Source: a virus. From it: a stretch of DNA of 23,223 bases. Below are positions 16,322 to 22,726 of this stretch, in pieces. Under the pieces are notes generated by a model that made no database searches, was not told the DNA's origin, and saw only the letters and a program-made list of their open reading frames with translations. The stretch spans positions 1 through 23,223 of the IMG/VR virus record IMGVR_UViG_3300020408_000040, one strand, 5' to 3'. The translations under genes were made by a program, and so were the position numbers. The stretch's first letter is position 1; each line of letters opens with the position of its first letter.

Positions 16322-16836
16322 TATTTCCACCACTTCGCATTTTGTCCGGCGCTATAAATATCACCAGATGCACCTAACAATGTTCCAGCAGCAGCCATGC
16401 CCGGGTTATAGCTGCTTGCTTTAGCAGAAAATAAATCTGCTTTTGCTTGATATTCCATGCCTTGTATTTTTGCGTTTCTAATTTCGTTTTCTTTAGTGTC
16501 TCGTATTTTTAAAATGTCGTATGCACCTTCAGCATTTGCGTCAGCTAACAAGCCCTGCACGGTGCTGTCTTGTGTGTCATCTACAAGTAAACCAGAACCA
16601 GCGGCGCTTGCTCTAATAGCGCCTTTAAACTGGCTAGTCCTACGCCTTTGGTCAGCTTCTGCTTCGTCTGCTTGTTGTTTAATTCTAATTTGATTATGTT
16701 GTGCAATAATTACATTATTACGAGCAATAGCAGCCTGATAGTTCGCCTGTTGCTTAGCAGCTTTTTGTTGCTGATAAGATGAATAGGCGCTAAGCCCTGC
16801 GCTAGCTACTGTAGCTACTGCTGCCGTAAATGCCAT
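16321..16836 (-). CDS. Internal virion protein, T7 gp14-like
   Basis: The 171-residue protein begins with an Ala-rich amphipathic or membrane-active helix (MAFTAAVATVASAGLSAYSS). A Gln/Ala-rich coiled coil follows (residues 20-70: QQQKAAKQQANYQAAIARNN, RIKQQADEAEADQRRR), then ASAAGSGLLVDDTQDSTVQG and a Gly/Ala-rich end (PGMAAAGTLLGASGDIYSAG). This layout matches the small core proteins of T7-like phages that insert into the outer membrane during ejection. T7 gp14 has 196 residues. Its ATG overlaps the upstream stop (TAATG), with AAAGGGG 7 bases before it, and its own stop overlaps the next start. Family membership is well supported by the domain pattern; the outer-membrane role is taken from T7. 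Confidence 0.85.
   Translation of the reverse strand: MAFTAAVATVASAGLSAYSSYQQQKAAKQQANYQAAIARNNVIIAQHNQIRIKQQADEAEADQRRRTSQFKGAIRASAAGSGLLVDDTQDSTVQGLLADANAEGAYDILKIRDTKENEIRNAKIQGMEYQAKADLFSAKASSYNPGMAAAGTLLGASGDIYSAGQNAKWWK
16327..16331 (-). promoter_or_regulatory. Ribosome binding site deciding the start of the gp15-like gene
   Basis: The minus strand reads GGTGG 5 bases before the ATG at 16321. It overlaps the alternative in-frame GTG at 16333, which makes that earlier start unlikely. Confidence 0.5.
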
Positions 16837-17288
16837 TAGCTAACCCCTTTCGCATATACTCGTTCAATAGGGGTATAGCCTAAGCGCTCAAATATTTTGC
16901 CTACGTCTTTATGCAGCTTGACCTTGTTAAAGATTTTCTGCACACCCCGTGCTTTTAAAAATTCTTCTGACCGTTTAAGTAATTTAAATCCTGTTAGACC
17001 TTTTCTATGGTCTGGGTGAAGCCAAAATACGTCTCCATCAGCTACTGACAATTGCTTATAATGAAGCGCTTGTGTCAGGATAAATATAGCGTAGCCCACT
17101 AATTTAGAACCATGACGAGCTGTAGTAACGTGCATCTTATCTGCGTCTGCCAACACCTCGTATGTAGCCCAATCAGGTTGTAAATCTATCTTGCTTTTAT
17201 CTAAAGCAATCTCTTCCCAATGCTTCAAAAGTAATGGTCCTACTTCTACTACAAAATCTTTAAAATTTTCTTCTTGTATTGTTATCAT
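16836..17288 (-). CDS. GNAT-fold internal core protein, T7 gp13-like position
   Basis: The 150-residue protein shows a GNAT acyltransferase layout: a helical N terminus (PLLLKHWEEIALDK), a strand with KLVGYAIFIL (residues 62-71), the motif A region WLHPDHRKGLTGFKLLKR (89-106) and a C-terminal FERLGYTPIERVYAKG. The usual acetyl-CoA loop (Q/R-x-x-G-x-G/A) is degenerate here (HRKGLTG), so catalysis is uncertain. Proteins of this kind fill the gp13 slot in many T7-like phages, where they help assemble the internal core and are lost at ejection. The ATG at 17288 overlaps the upstream stop as TGATG and has GGGAGG 6 bases before it; a TTG at 17291 is less likely. Its stop overlaps the next start as TAATG. 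The fold call is fairly firm; enzymatic activity is open. Confidence 0.82.
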   Translation of the reverse strand: MITIQEENFKDFVVEVGPLLLKHWEEIALDKSKIDLQPDWATYEVLADADKMHVTTARHGSKLVGYAIFILTQALHYKQLSVADGDVFWLHPDHRKGLTGFKLLKRSEEFLKARGVQKIFNKVKLHKDVGKIFERLGYTPIERVYAKGVS

Positions 17289-20095
17289 CAATTTCCTCCC
17301 GGTACTACATCAGGAATAATTGAGAGAACAGTTAGTGGCAACGGGTCTCGTTGCTGTATGATTACTCGCCCGTCTTTATTCCATGACGGTGATAGTGTTA
17401 AGTCTTTATCGCCTTGCAGCATTTCTAGCGGCTGTCCGTACAGCGCTGGCATACCAAACTTGGCTTCTTTTAGATGGTCTCTGTCTGGTCCTGTAAACAT
17501 CCCCAGACTACGTTCAGCTCGTACAGTGAGCCTACCAATCTTTTTTGCTGCGCCTTGAATAGCGCTTGCCCCTTCTTGACCTGCTACATTTAATCGCAGG
17601 GTCTCTAATTCTGAAATGTAATTGATGCCGACATGAACCCGGCTAGCTGGTGTAGTTAGTGTAATGCTGCCGTTAGACACTGTAGTAGGCGGTATAACAT
17701 ACCCGTTAGCTACGCCTGTTATTTCTTCGCCTTCTAAATGCCACAATCCTGACAGCGTGGTTACAGCTTCCCTAACTGTGCCGCCGTTGTGATACTTTGC
17801 AAACTTTGTACCGTCTACGTTAGCACCATTAAGTTGAAGCTCAAAAGTAGTACTAGTAATATTATTAACAGTATAGCCGTTTCCCCTAACCTCATCTGAT
17901 AACGAAAACCCCGCTGTCGTTGTGCTGTCGTGTTTGTATACATCCCAAATATCAACAGTGTCACCATTGGTTAATCCATGTGCTGATGCTGTAGTAACTA
18001 CAACAGGGTTAGCTTGAGTGTACCCAGTAATCGTAATAGGGTTATCTAAGCTAGCCCCTGCGTCTACAAAAAACCCATCTTGTATAGTTTTAAAATCTCT
18101 TTCTTTCATACGCTCAATATAGCGTAACGTCTTACCATCAATAACTCGTTCCACTAGACAATATGTAGCGTCAATATCGTTTTCTTTTACAGAAGCTACA
18201 GACTTAAATTTTCCTTTTGTCGTGTGCCTATGCCAAGCAAAAACTTCCTGCTCTCGCAGATACGTCAACCCCAGCATCATCCCGTCATCACGCACACACC
18301 ACACAATAGAGTAAGGCGCTGGTGCATAGGTCCAGTCATCTATACGGTTATAATCTAGCAAGTGCCTAGCTAAGATGGATACGTCATTACCACTATAGCT
18401 ATCCACCTCGTATCGATAACCTAAGTCTCTGACGTTTTGTCCCGGCTGCATAAAGAGAGCAACGTCACCAGAGAGCAGCGGCGGTAAAGTGGTAGAGCCA
18501 AAAAATGACTGTGGTGTAATTTGTATTCCAGAAGGTGTAATCACATTGTCAATACCTTCTACCAGCCACTCGCCCCCTGATGTTAATACCACTAAGTCCG
18601 ACATAGGGACCAAGTGTCTAATCTCGTTAACCTTCGTGCTTGCAATTGTTGCAATGATAGCGTCATCGTCTCTAGCTGGTGACGATGTAGCAAAGTTATT
18701 TTGGTTACCTGTTTGCGTCATAAACAAACGCTGTGGATGTTTGTTGCTGTTTGCAAATACTCTACGCTGCTGAAAATAAGCTACAGCAGACGGATATTCG
18801 TTTGTTGCAGCAAACGGGTCTCTAGTCTTAGGCGGTGTATCGTCTAAGTCAGGAGCCATGTTTTCATCTGTAAATGTAGTGTCTTCGGTACGTCCTATAA
18901 AACCGTAAATACCATTCTTCTCACGGTAAATATTATACGTTTGTGCTTGAGCTACAGAGGTCCAGTTTATTGTATTATCAATCGTGCTGTTACCGTTGGT
19001 AATTTTTATAAAGCCAACGAGCAAAGAACCACCAGAGCCATAACCTGTGTAGCCAGAGCTATCGACTGAATTATAGTTAACGTCTTCTAATTCGATAGTA
19101 GTGCTTGTAACTGTGCCAGCTCTAAAACGTCTGTCGTTCAGCTCAACCATACCTGTAATATTTTCTAAATGAAAAGTATCGCCTGTCGATAATCCATGAG
19201 CTGCTGTAGTTGTTAAGATAGCCGGGTTAGCTTGTGTAACAAACTGCACACTAAACGTACCTGCTGTCCCGGTTAGGCTTTCTTCTGACGTATCGGCGTT
19301 AACAGCAGTTACGGCATACTTGTGGGTCTCTGACCCTGTAGTGTTTGCTGTAACAGTGACGCTTCTAGGAAAAGCTTGCGCTGGAGCAAAAGTAATATCT
19401 GCTAACGTCCATGCATCGTGGTCCGTTCTAAATATTTCTTTTGGTGGGTAAAGAGGGTGGACAACCGTCATCGTGTCGGCTGACTGCACATAATTTAATT
19501 CGTATAGTTCTGTTTGTGGATATGGTGTAGTTAGCTCAAACACTTTTGATACTGTGCCACCAGAGGTGTAGGTCGTAAAGTTTGTGCTGTTTATGGTTGC
19601 TGTTGTACTGTGTTCTAATTCTTTAATAGAAAAAGTGGTAGTTGTTAAAACAGTAACTTGAAACGTCCTGTTGTTAAGCTCTGTCATACCGCCAATGTTT
19701 TGCAAGTATACGCTGTCACCTGTAGTAAGCCCATGCGTAGCAGATGTAGTTATGACGGCTGGGTTAGCCTTAGTAATAGCAGATATGTTTTTTACTGATG
19801 CGCTTTCTAATACCTGTCCCCCATCTTTAAAGACACGCATATAATAATCGCCAAATTCTAGGATGTAGGTCTGCTCTGTATTAAAAGCAAAAGGAATAAG
19901 ACGTACAGTTTTAGTGCTATCTTTTACCTGTCCTATAAACTGTAATCCTGACCGTGTCGCAACACCACCATGCACCTGTACAAAAAAGTTCTCACATTTA
20001 GCCAGTGAGCTTTTGTACTTGCTGATGTCTACTCTAGCTCCTATTGCTTCGGATACTTCACCCCCGGCTAAGCTAGACTGAATTACTTTTGTCAT
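17288..20095 (-). CDS. Tail tubular protein B / nozzle, T7 gp12-like, with three FCCH-like repeats
   Basis: The 935-residue protein starts like the nozzle proteins of T7-like tails (SSLAGGEVSEAIGARVDISK, FVQVHGGVATRSGLQFIG, RLIPFAFNTEQTYILEFGDY). The family's central part follows (YPSAVAYFQQRRVFANSNKH, DDAIIATIASTKVNEIRHL, LVVLTSGGEWLVEG). T7 gp12 has 794 residues; the excess is explained by three inserted beta repeats starting at residues 110, 289 and 695 (ANPAVITTSATHGLTTGD and relatives). Repeats of this type are matched in domain databases by the FCCH domain of ubiquitin-activating enzyme E1, as I recall; in phages they are probably surface beta-barrels. The protein should form the distal tail tube and, with tube protein A, hold the fibres. 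The ATG lies 12 bases after the preceding stop. The assignment is firm. Confidence 0.92.
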   Translation of the reverse strand: MTKVIQSSLAGGEVSEAIGARVDISKYKSSLAKCENFFVQVHGGVATRSGLQFIGQVKDSTKTVRLIPFAFNTEQTYILEFGDYYMRVFKDGGQVLESASVKNISAITKANPAVITTSATHGLTTGDSVYLQNIGGMTELNNRTFQVTVLTTTTFSIKELEHSTTATINSTNFTTYTSGGTVSKVFELTTPYPQTELYELNYVQSADTMTVVHPLYPPKEIFRTDHDAWTLADITFAPAQAFPRSVTVTANTTGSETHKYAVTAVNADTSEESLTGTAGTFSVQFVTQANPAILTTTAAHGLSTGDTFHLENITGMVELNDRRFRAGTVTSTTIELEDVNYNSVDSSGYTGYGSGGSLLVGFIKITNGNSTIDNTINWTSVAQAQTYNIYREKNGIYGFIGRTEDTTFTDENMAPDLDDTPPKTRDPFAATNEYPSAVAYFQQRRVFANSNKHPQRLFMTQTGNQNNFATSSPARDDDAIIATIASTKVNEIRHLVPMSDLVVLTSGGEWLVEGIDNVITPSGIQITPQSFFGSTTLPPLLSGDVALFMQPGQNVRDLGYRYEVDSYSGNDVSILARHLLDYNRIDDWTYAPAPYSIVWCVRDDGMMLGLTYLREQEVFAWHRHTTKGKFKSVASVKENDIDATYCLVERVIDGKTLRYIERMKERDFKTIQDGFFVDAGASLDNPITITGYTQANPVVVTTASAHGLTNGDTVDIWDVYKHDSTTTAGFSLSDEVRGNGYTVNNITSTTFELQLNGANVDGTKFAKYHNGGTVREAVTTLSGLWHLEGEEITGVANGYVIPPTTVSNGSITLTTPASRVHVGINYISELETLRLNVAGQEGASAIQGAAKKIGRLTVRAERSLGMFTGPDRDHLKEAKFGMPALYGQPLEMLQGDKDLTLSPSWNKDGRVIIQQRDPLPLTVLSIIPDVVPGGN
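17295..17300 (-). promoter_or_regulatory. Ribosome binding site of the GNAT-like gene
   Basis: The minus strand reads GGGAGG 6 bases before the ATG at 17288, inside the end of the tail tube B gene. It supports ATG rather than the TTG one codon earlier. Confidence 0.7.
17831..18013 (-). repeat. FCCH-like protein repeat 3 in the nozzle gene
   Basis: This encodes residues 695-755 (ANPVVVTTASAHGLTNGD ... GNGYTVNNITSTTFELQL). The core matches copies 1 and 2, but a ten-residue insertion replaces the GGMTELN turn. Confidence 0.75.
19079..19231 (-). repeat. FCCH-like protein repeat 2 in the nozzle gene
   Basis: This encodes residues 289-339 (ANPAILTTTAAHGLSTGD ... TGMVELNDRRFRAGT). It has the same length as copy 1 and roughly half of the residues are identical by eye. 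Confidence 0.8.
19616..19768 (-). repeat. FCCH-like protein repeat 1 in the nozzle gene
   Basis: This encodes residues 110-160 (ANPAVITTSATHGLTTGD ... GGMTELNNRTFQVTV). It is the most canonical copy and closely parallels copy 2 at the protein level. Confidence 0.8.
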
Positions 20096-20107
20096 AGTAC
20101 CTACCCA

Positions 20108-20722
20108 TCAGACACTGTCTACCGTTTGCACACCAAGCCTAGCAGTAATCCAATCTGCTTCTGGTTTAGCTGGTTCAATACCTTCGCTGGCATCAGTCTC
20201 CCATGCACTATTACAATAAATAGTGGCTAACTTTTCTAATTCCCCAGCAATACCTCTGTCTCCAGTAAGTGGCATAGCAAGCTTAGCAGCTAACTGATAG
20301 CTAAGCGCCATAACAAACTCTGGGTCAAAATCTTCTGTTGTCGTTATTCTAGCAGTGTAAACAAGCTCTGCATCTTCTTGGTCCGTCAACACCACCCTGT
20401 TAGTGCTATACCTAGCTACCTCAAATTCTATTGGTGTCATTCCACGTCCTAGTGGATTTGTAATACCTAAAATCCTGACTGCGTCTGTTGGATATAAATA
20501 CATAAACGTCCAGCCGCCCGGGACCGTTCCAGTAAGCGTGGCAGGTGACAAAAATTTCTTAGCAAAGTTCCATGGGTGCTGCCTAAGTAGCGCATCCCTA
20601 GTGTCATTAAAAACAAGATTAACTTGTTCTGCTTCCGGCGTAACCTCAGTCATTGACGATATGTCAAAACGGTCACCAACGTGCTGAAGAGCAAGCTTTG
20701 CTATTTGTACCTGTGATGCCAT
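20108..20722 (-). CDS. Tail tubular protein A, T7 gp11-like
   Basis: The 204-residue protein matches the T7 gp11 family along its whole length (T7: 196 residues). It has an N-terminal helix pair (QIAKLALQHVGDR ... EAEQVNLVFNDTRDALLRQH), then the diagnostic HPWNFAKK, a middle part with GGWTFMYLYPTDAVRILGI, VYTARITTTEDFDPEFVMAL, and a C-terminal helical end (SYQLAAKLAMPLTGDRG). In T7 it forms a twelve-fold ring below the portal that connects to the nozzle and carries the fibres, so its pairing with the gp12-like gene is as expected. AAGGA lies 5 bases before the ATG at 20722. Confidence 0.93.
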   Translation of the reverse strand: MASQVQIAKLALQHVGDRFDISSMTEVTPEAEQVNLVFNDTRDALLRQHPWNFAKKFLSPATLTGTVPGGWTFMYLYPTDAVRILGITNPLGRGMTPIEFEVARYSTNRVVLTDQEDAELVYTARITTTEDFDPEFVMALSYQLAAKLAMPLTGDRGIAGELEKLATIYCNSAWETDASEGIEPAKPEADWITARLGVQTVDSV

Positions 20723-20723
20723 A

Positions 20724-20906
20724 CTAGTCCTTTTTCTTTCTAACCTTTACTTTTTTAGGTTTTTTAGCTGTCTTAGCAGCGTCTTTAAAATTTTTAGCTT
20801 TTGGCGCACCCGGGTCTCCCGGCTTACGCATTTTTTCTCCAGAGCCAGCAGCAATACGTTTACGCTTAGCATCGATATTGGCATATAGCCCGGGTCGTTT
20901 AGCCAT
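20724..20906 (-). CDS. Small highly basic protein
   Basis: This 60-residue protein has 22 Lys or Arg residues and ends in VKVRKKKD. The N-terminal MAKRPGLYANIDAKRKRIAAGSGEKMRKPG pattern is, from memory, a recurring small protein in many phages, usually beside head-tail genes and without known function. Residues 1-30 look ordered around the LYANI motif, while the rest is a Lys/Pro-rich tail. Its ATG overlaps the end of the upstream gene by 8 bases and its stop lies one base before the tail tube A start, so it is translated within the head-to-tail cluster. DNA binding inside the head or at the connector is plausible from charge alone and is not shown. Confidence 0.8.
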   Translation of the reverse strand: MAKRPGLYANIDAKRKRIAAGSGEKMRKPGDPGAPKAKNFKDAAKTAKKPKKVKVRKKKD

Positions 20907-21183
20907 TTTCTTTCTCTACCATTTCTTTGGCTTCAGCTTTAGTCAGGTTATCGCCAATAACTTTACCTGCTTTGTAAACGTCATACTTGCCTCTGCCTTT
21001 GTGGACAGCGTGAGCCTCTACCTCTGGGTCTGGCTCGGGCTTTTCTTCCGATACGCCTTCCACAATAATTGCATCGCTAGGTAGTTTACCCGGCTGCAAA
21101 TAACTATCGTCCAACGTGTGGACTACACCTTTTTCCAATAACCCGTCCGGGCTGAAAAAGTTTTCTCTAAATTTTACTTTCAT
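20899..21183 (-). CDS. Hypothetical protein between capsid cement and tail genes
   Basis: The 94-residue protein starts MKVKFRENFFSPDGLLEKG, a beta-like opening common in small phage head-completion or decoration proteins. An acidic Pro/Glu-rich linker follows (about residues 45-57, EEKPEPDPEVEAH). The C-terminal module is GRGKYDVYKAGKVIGDNLTK plus AEAKEMVEK, a short motif (G-x-Y-D-V ... L-T-K-x-E-A) that recurs at the ends of phage proteins. GGAG and AAGGA lie before the ATG at 21183. The gene directly follows the hairpin after the cement gene and overlaps the next start by 8 bases. Its role is unknown; a minor head protein is a guess. Confidence 0.8.
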   Translation of the reverse strand: MKVKFRENFFSPDGLLEKGVVHTLDDSYLQPGKLPSDAIIVEGVSEEKPEPDPEVEAHAVHKGRGKYDVYKAGKVIGDNLTKAEAKEMVEKENG

Positions 21184-21200
21184 ATCCTTCTCCAGTTAGA

Positions 21201-21225
21201 GGAAGGGGGGACAAGCCCCCCAACC
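21201..21225 (-). terminator. G6/C6 hairpin after the capsid genes; attenuator or mRNA-stabilising stem
   Basis: On the minus strand six G are followed by a CTTGT loop and six C (21221-21205). Outer GG/CC pairs are separated from the stem by a TT/TT mismatch. It sits 8 bases after the stop of the cement gene. The downstream run (TTCCTCT) is a poor U-tract, so partial termination or 3'-end protection of capsid mRNA is more likely than a full stop; downstream genes must still be expressed. T7 has its main terminator at the same place, after gene 10. Confidence 0.5.
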
Positions 21226-21228
21226 AGT

Positions 21229-21684
21229 TTAGTTAGTAGCGTCTGGATATGCTCTCCAGCCCATTGGGTCTTTCGATATAAATGCATCGATAGCCCCAGC
21301 AGTAAGAGCTGCTGTACCGACATCTTGAATGACCCCGATATAACGCTCGTACTGTGTTGTGCCGCTGGATAGAGGCATAACAATCCTATGACCAGCAGTT
21401 AGTGTTGCCTTTGGAATGTCAGCAGTCACATTGTGTACTGTTGCAGTTCCATCGACAGCAATTGCTGCTTGTGCATCGGACGCTAGTTTAAAGTTAACAG
21501 TAGCACTACCGCCACTGGTAACCGCAGTTGTTACTTGAATGATGAGATACAAAGGCTCACCCATGCCAAGGTCTGAAGATGCAGACGTATTGTCTACAAC
21601 GTCCCCAACAAGAGCTAACCCTGTGCCAGACGTGCTGAGCGCAGTTGCATCACAAAATTCAAGTCTTTCGTCAATTATCGCCAT
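21229..21684 (-). CDS. Capsid cement / decoration protein, Bbp16-like
   Basis: The 151-residue protein follows the pattern of the cement protein family named after Bordetella phage BPP-1 Bbp16. It has a short N-terminal lead (MAIIDERLEFCDATALS), a beta-rich body with LGMGEPLYLIIQVTTAVTSG (residues 39-58) and SATVNFKLASDAQAA, an exposed LTAGHRIVMPLSSGTTQYER (about 95-114) and a closing strand near DAFISKD. Trimers of such proteins clamp capsid subunits from the outside. The gene lies directly after the major capsid gene, as in BPP-1, and has the same strong GGAAGGAG ribosome site, which fits a protein needed in hundreds of copies. The gene pair supports the call. Confidence 0.82.
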   Translation of the reverse strand: MAIIDERLEFCDATALSTSGTGLALVGDVVDNTSASSDLGMGEPLYLIIQVTTAVTSGGSATVNFKLASDAQAAIAVDGTATVHNVTADIPKATLTAGHRIVMPLSSGTTQYERYIGVIQDVGTAALTAGAIDAFISKDPMGWRAYPDATN

Positions 21685-21692
21685 GATATTTG

Positions 21693-21700
21693 CTCCTTCC
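21693..21700 (-). promoter_or_regulatory. Strong ribosome binding site of the cement protein gene
   Basis: The minus strand reads GGAAGGAG 8 bases before the ATG at 21684, in the 22-base gap after the major capsid gene. Confidence 0.75.
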
Positions 21701-21706
21701 TTGACA

Positions 21707-22708
21707 TTAAGTGATTTGTGCTTCGTTGGTCTTTAGTGCGTCCACCCTACGGATTGGATAACCACCCCATGAGGTTTGGAACGTACCCCCGACATTCTCA
21801 AATGTGAGTGTAGAATTTTTCACACCATTTGATGTCTGCCTACGGATAAAGCCCAGCATCTGACGGTCCATATACCACACGCAACGTCCCACGCCCAAAG
21901 TTGGGAGCTGAGAGTATGCTTGGTGCATAAGGTCGTTCAAATCAGCAGAGCTGCCCGAAAGGTCAGCAGTCAGGTTAGACCTATCGATGTTAGCAATCCT
22001 CACAATGTAACGCCAGTCACGGACACTCATGCCCACGTCCCAGCGATAGTGAGTTCTGTATGCTTGCATACGCCCGTTTGCCCCATCGATATTTTCGATG
22101 GTAACCTCACCAAGGTCACGCTGCTGAATACCAGCAGTTGAGCCTTTAGGGATAATCCCATGGCAAGTTTGTGGGGACCAACACACAAGCCAGATACTAC
22201 CATTGTCACTGCCTGTACCACCTGCATCGATGATGTTCTCACCGTTGTCGGCTGACAGAGAGTTAAAACGAGGTGCAAAACCAGTGAAACGCTCTGCGTT
22301 CACAGCTTCATCCCCGTAGAACAAGGTAGTTGCTACCTGTTGGTTTAAGCCTTCAATATGAGGCTTGTCTTCTTGCAGACGGAATTTAGCTGGGTCTCCT
22401 GCCATATCGACAAGAGCCTTATCTACCTCTGCATAGTCTTCCAACATACCGCAGTTGTCAGTGACTTGTACTGCCTTACTTTTAGTAGGCTGTACACCAC
22501 CGTACAATTTACGCCATGTAGGAGTTGGTAAACCAGACCTGATTGTGGTTCTATGACCAGTCGTGAGGTTACCCTCAAGCCAAGTCATATCAGCCAAAAT
22601 CTCATTTGTCTGATTTAGGATTTCGACAACGTCAGCAATAGAGCCGTCCGGGTCGGTGACCTTCGCTAAGTCAGCGAGGGTCGGGTTTGTTACGCTAAGT
22701 GTTGCCAT
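21707..22708 (-). CDS. Major capsid protein, BPP-1 Bbp17-like
   Basis: The 333-residue protein has the family's recognisable lead (TNPTLADLAKVTDPDGSIA, VVEILNQTNEILADMTWLEG, LTTGHRTTIRSGLPTPTWR) and middle (CGMLEDYAEVDKALVDMAG, LNQQVATTLFYGDEAVNAER FTGFAPRF in sequence). Further blocks include WSPQTCHGIIPKGSTAG and WDVGMSVRDWRYIVRIANID. This is the HK97-fold major capsid family of BPP-1 and many marine podoviruses, not the T7 gp10 family. The scaffold-like gene lies 18 bases upstream and the cement gene 22 bases downstream, the normal head order. GGAAGGAG lies 9 bases before the ATG at 22708. No N-terminal prohead-protease site is evident. The call is firm. Confidence 0.92.
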   Translation of the reverse strand: MATLSVTNPTLADLAKVTDPDGSIADVVEILNQTNEILADMTWLEGNLTTGHRTTIRSGLPTPTWRKLYGGVQPTKSKAVQVTDNCGMLEDYAEVDKALVDMAGDPAKFRLQEDKPHIEGLNQQVATTLFYGDEAVNAERFTGFAPRFNSLSADNGENIIDAGGTGSDNGSIWLVCWSPQTCHGIIPKGSTAGIQQRDLGEVTIENIDGANGRMQAYRTHYRWDVGMSVRDWRYIVRIANIDRSNLTADLSGSSADLNDLMHQAYSQLPTLGVGRCVWYMDRQMLGFIRRQTSNGVKNSTLTFENVGGTFQTSWGGYPIRRVDALKTNEAQIT

Positions 22709-22717
22709 AACGGTTTA

Positions 22718-22725
22718 CTCCTTCC
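22718..22725 (-). promoter_or_regulatory. Strong ribosome binding site of the major capsid gene
   Basis: The minus strand reads GGAAGGAG 9 bases before the ATG at 22708, just before the end of the scaffold-like gene. Confidence 0.8.
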
Positions 22726-22726
22726 A

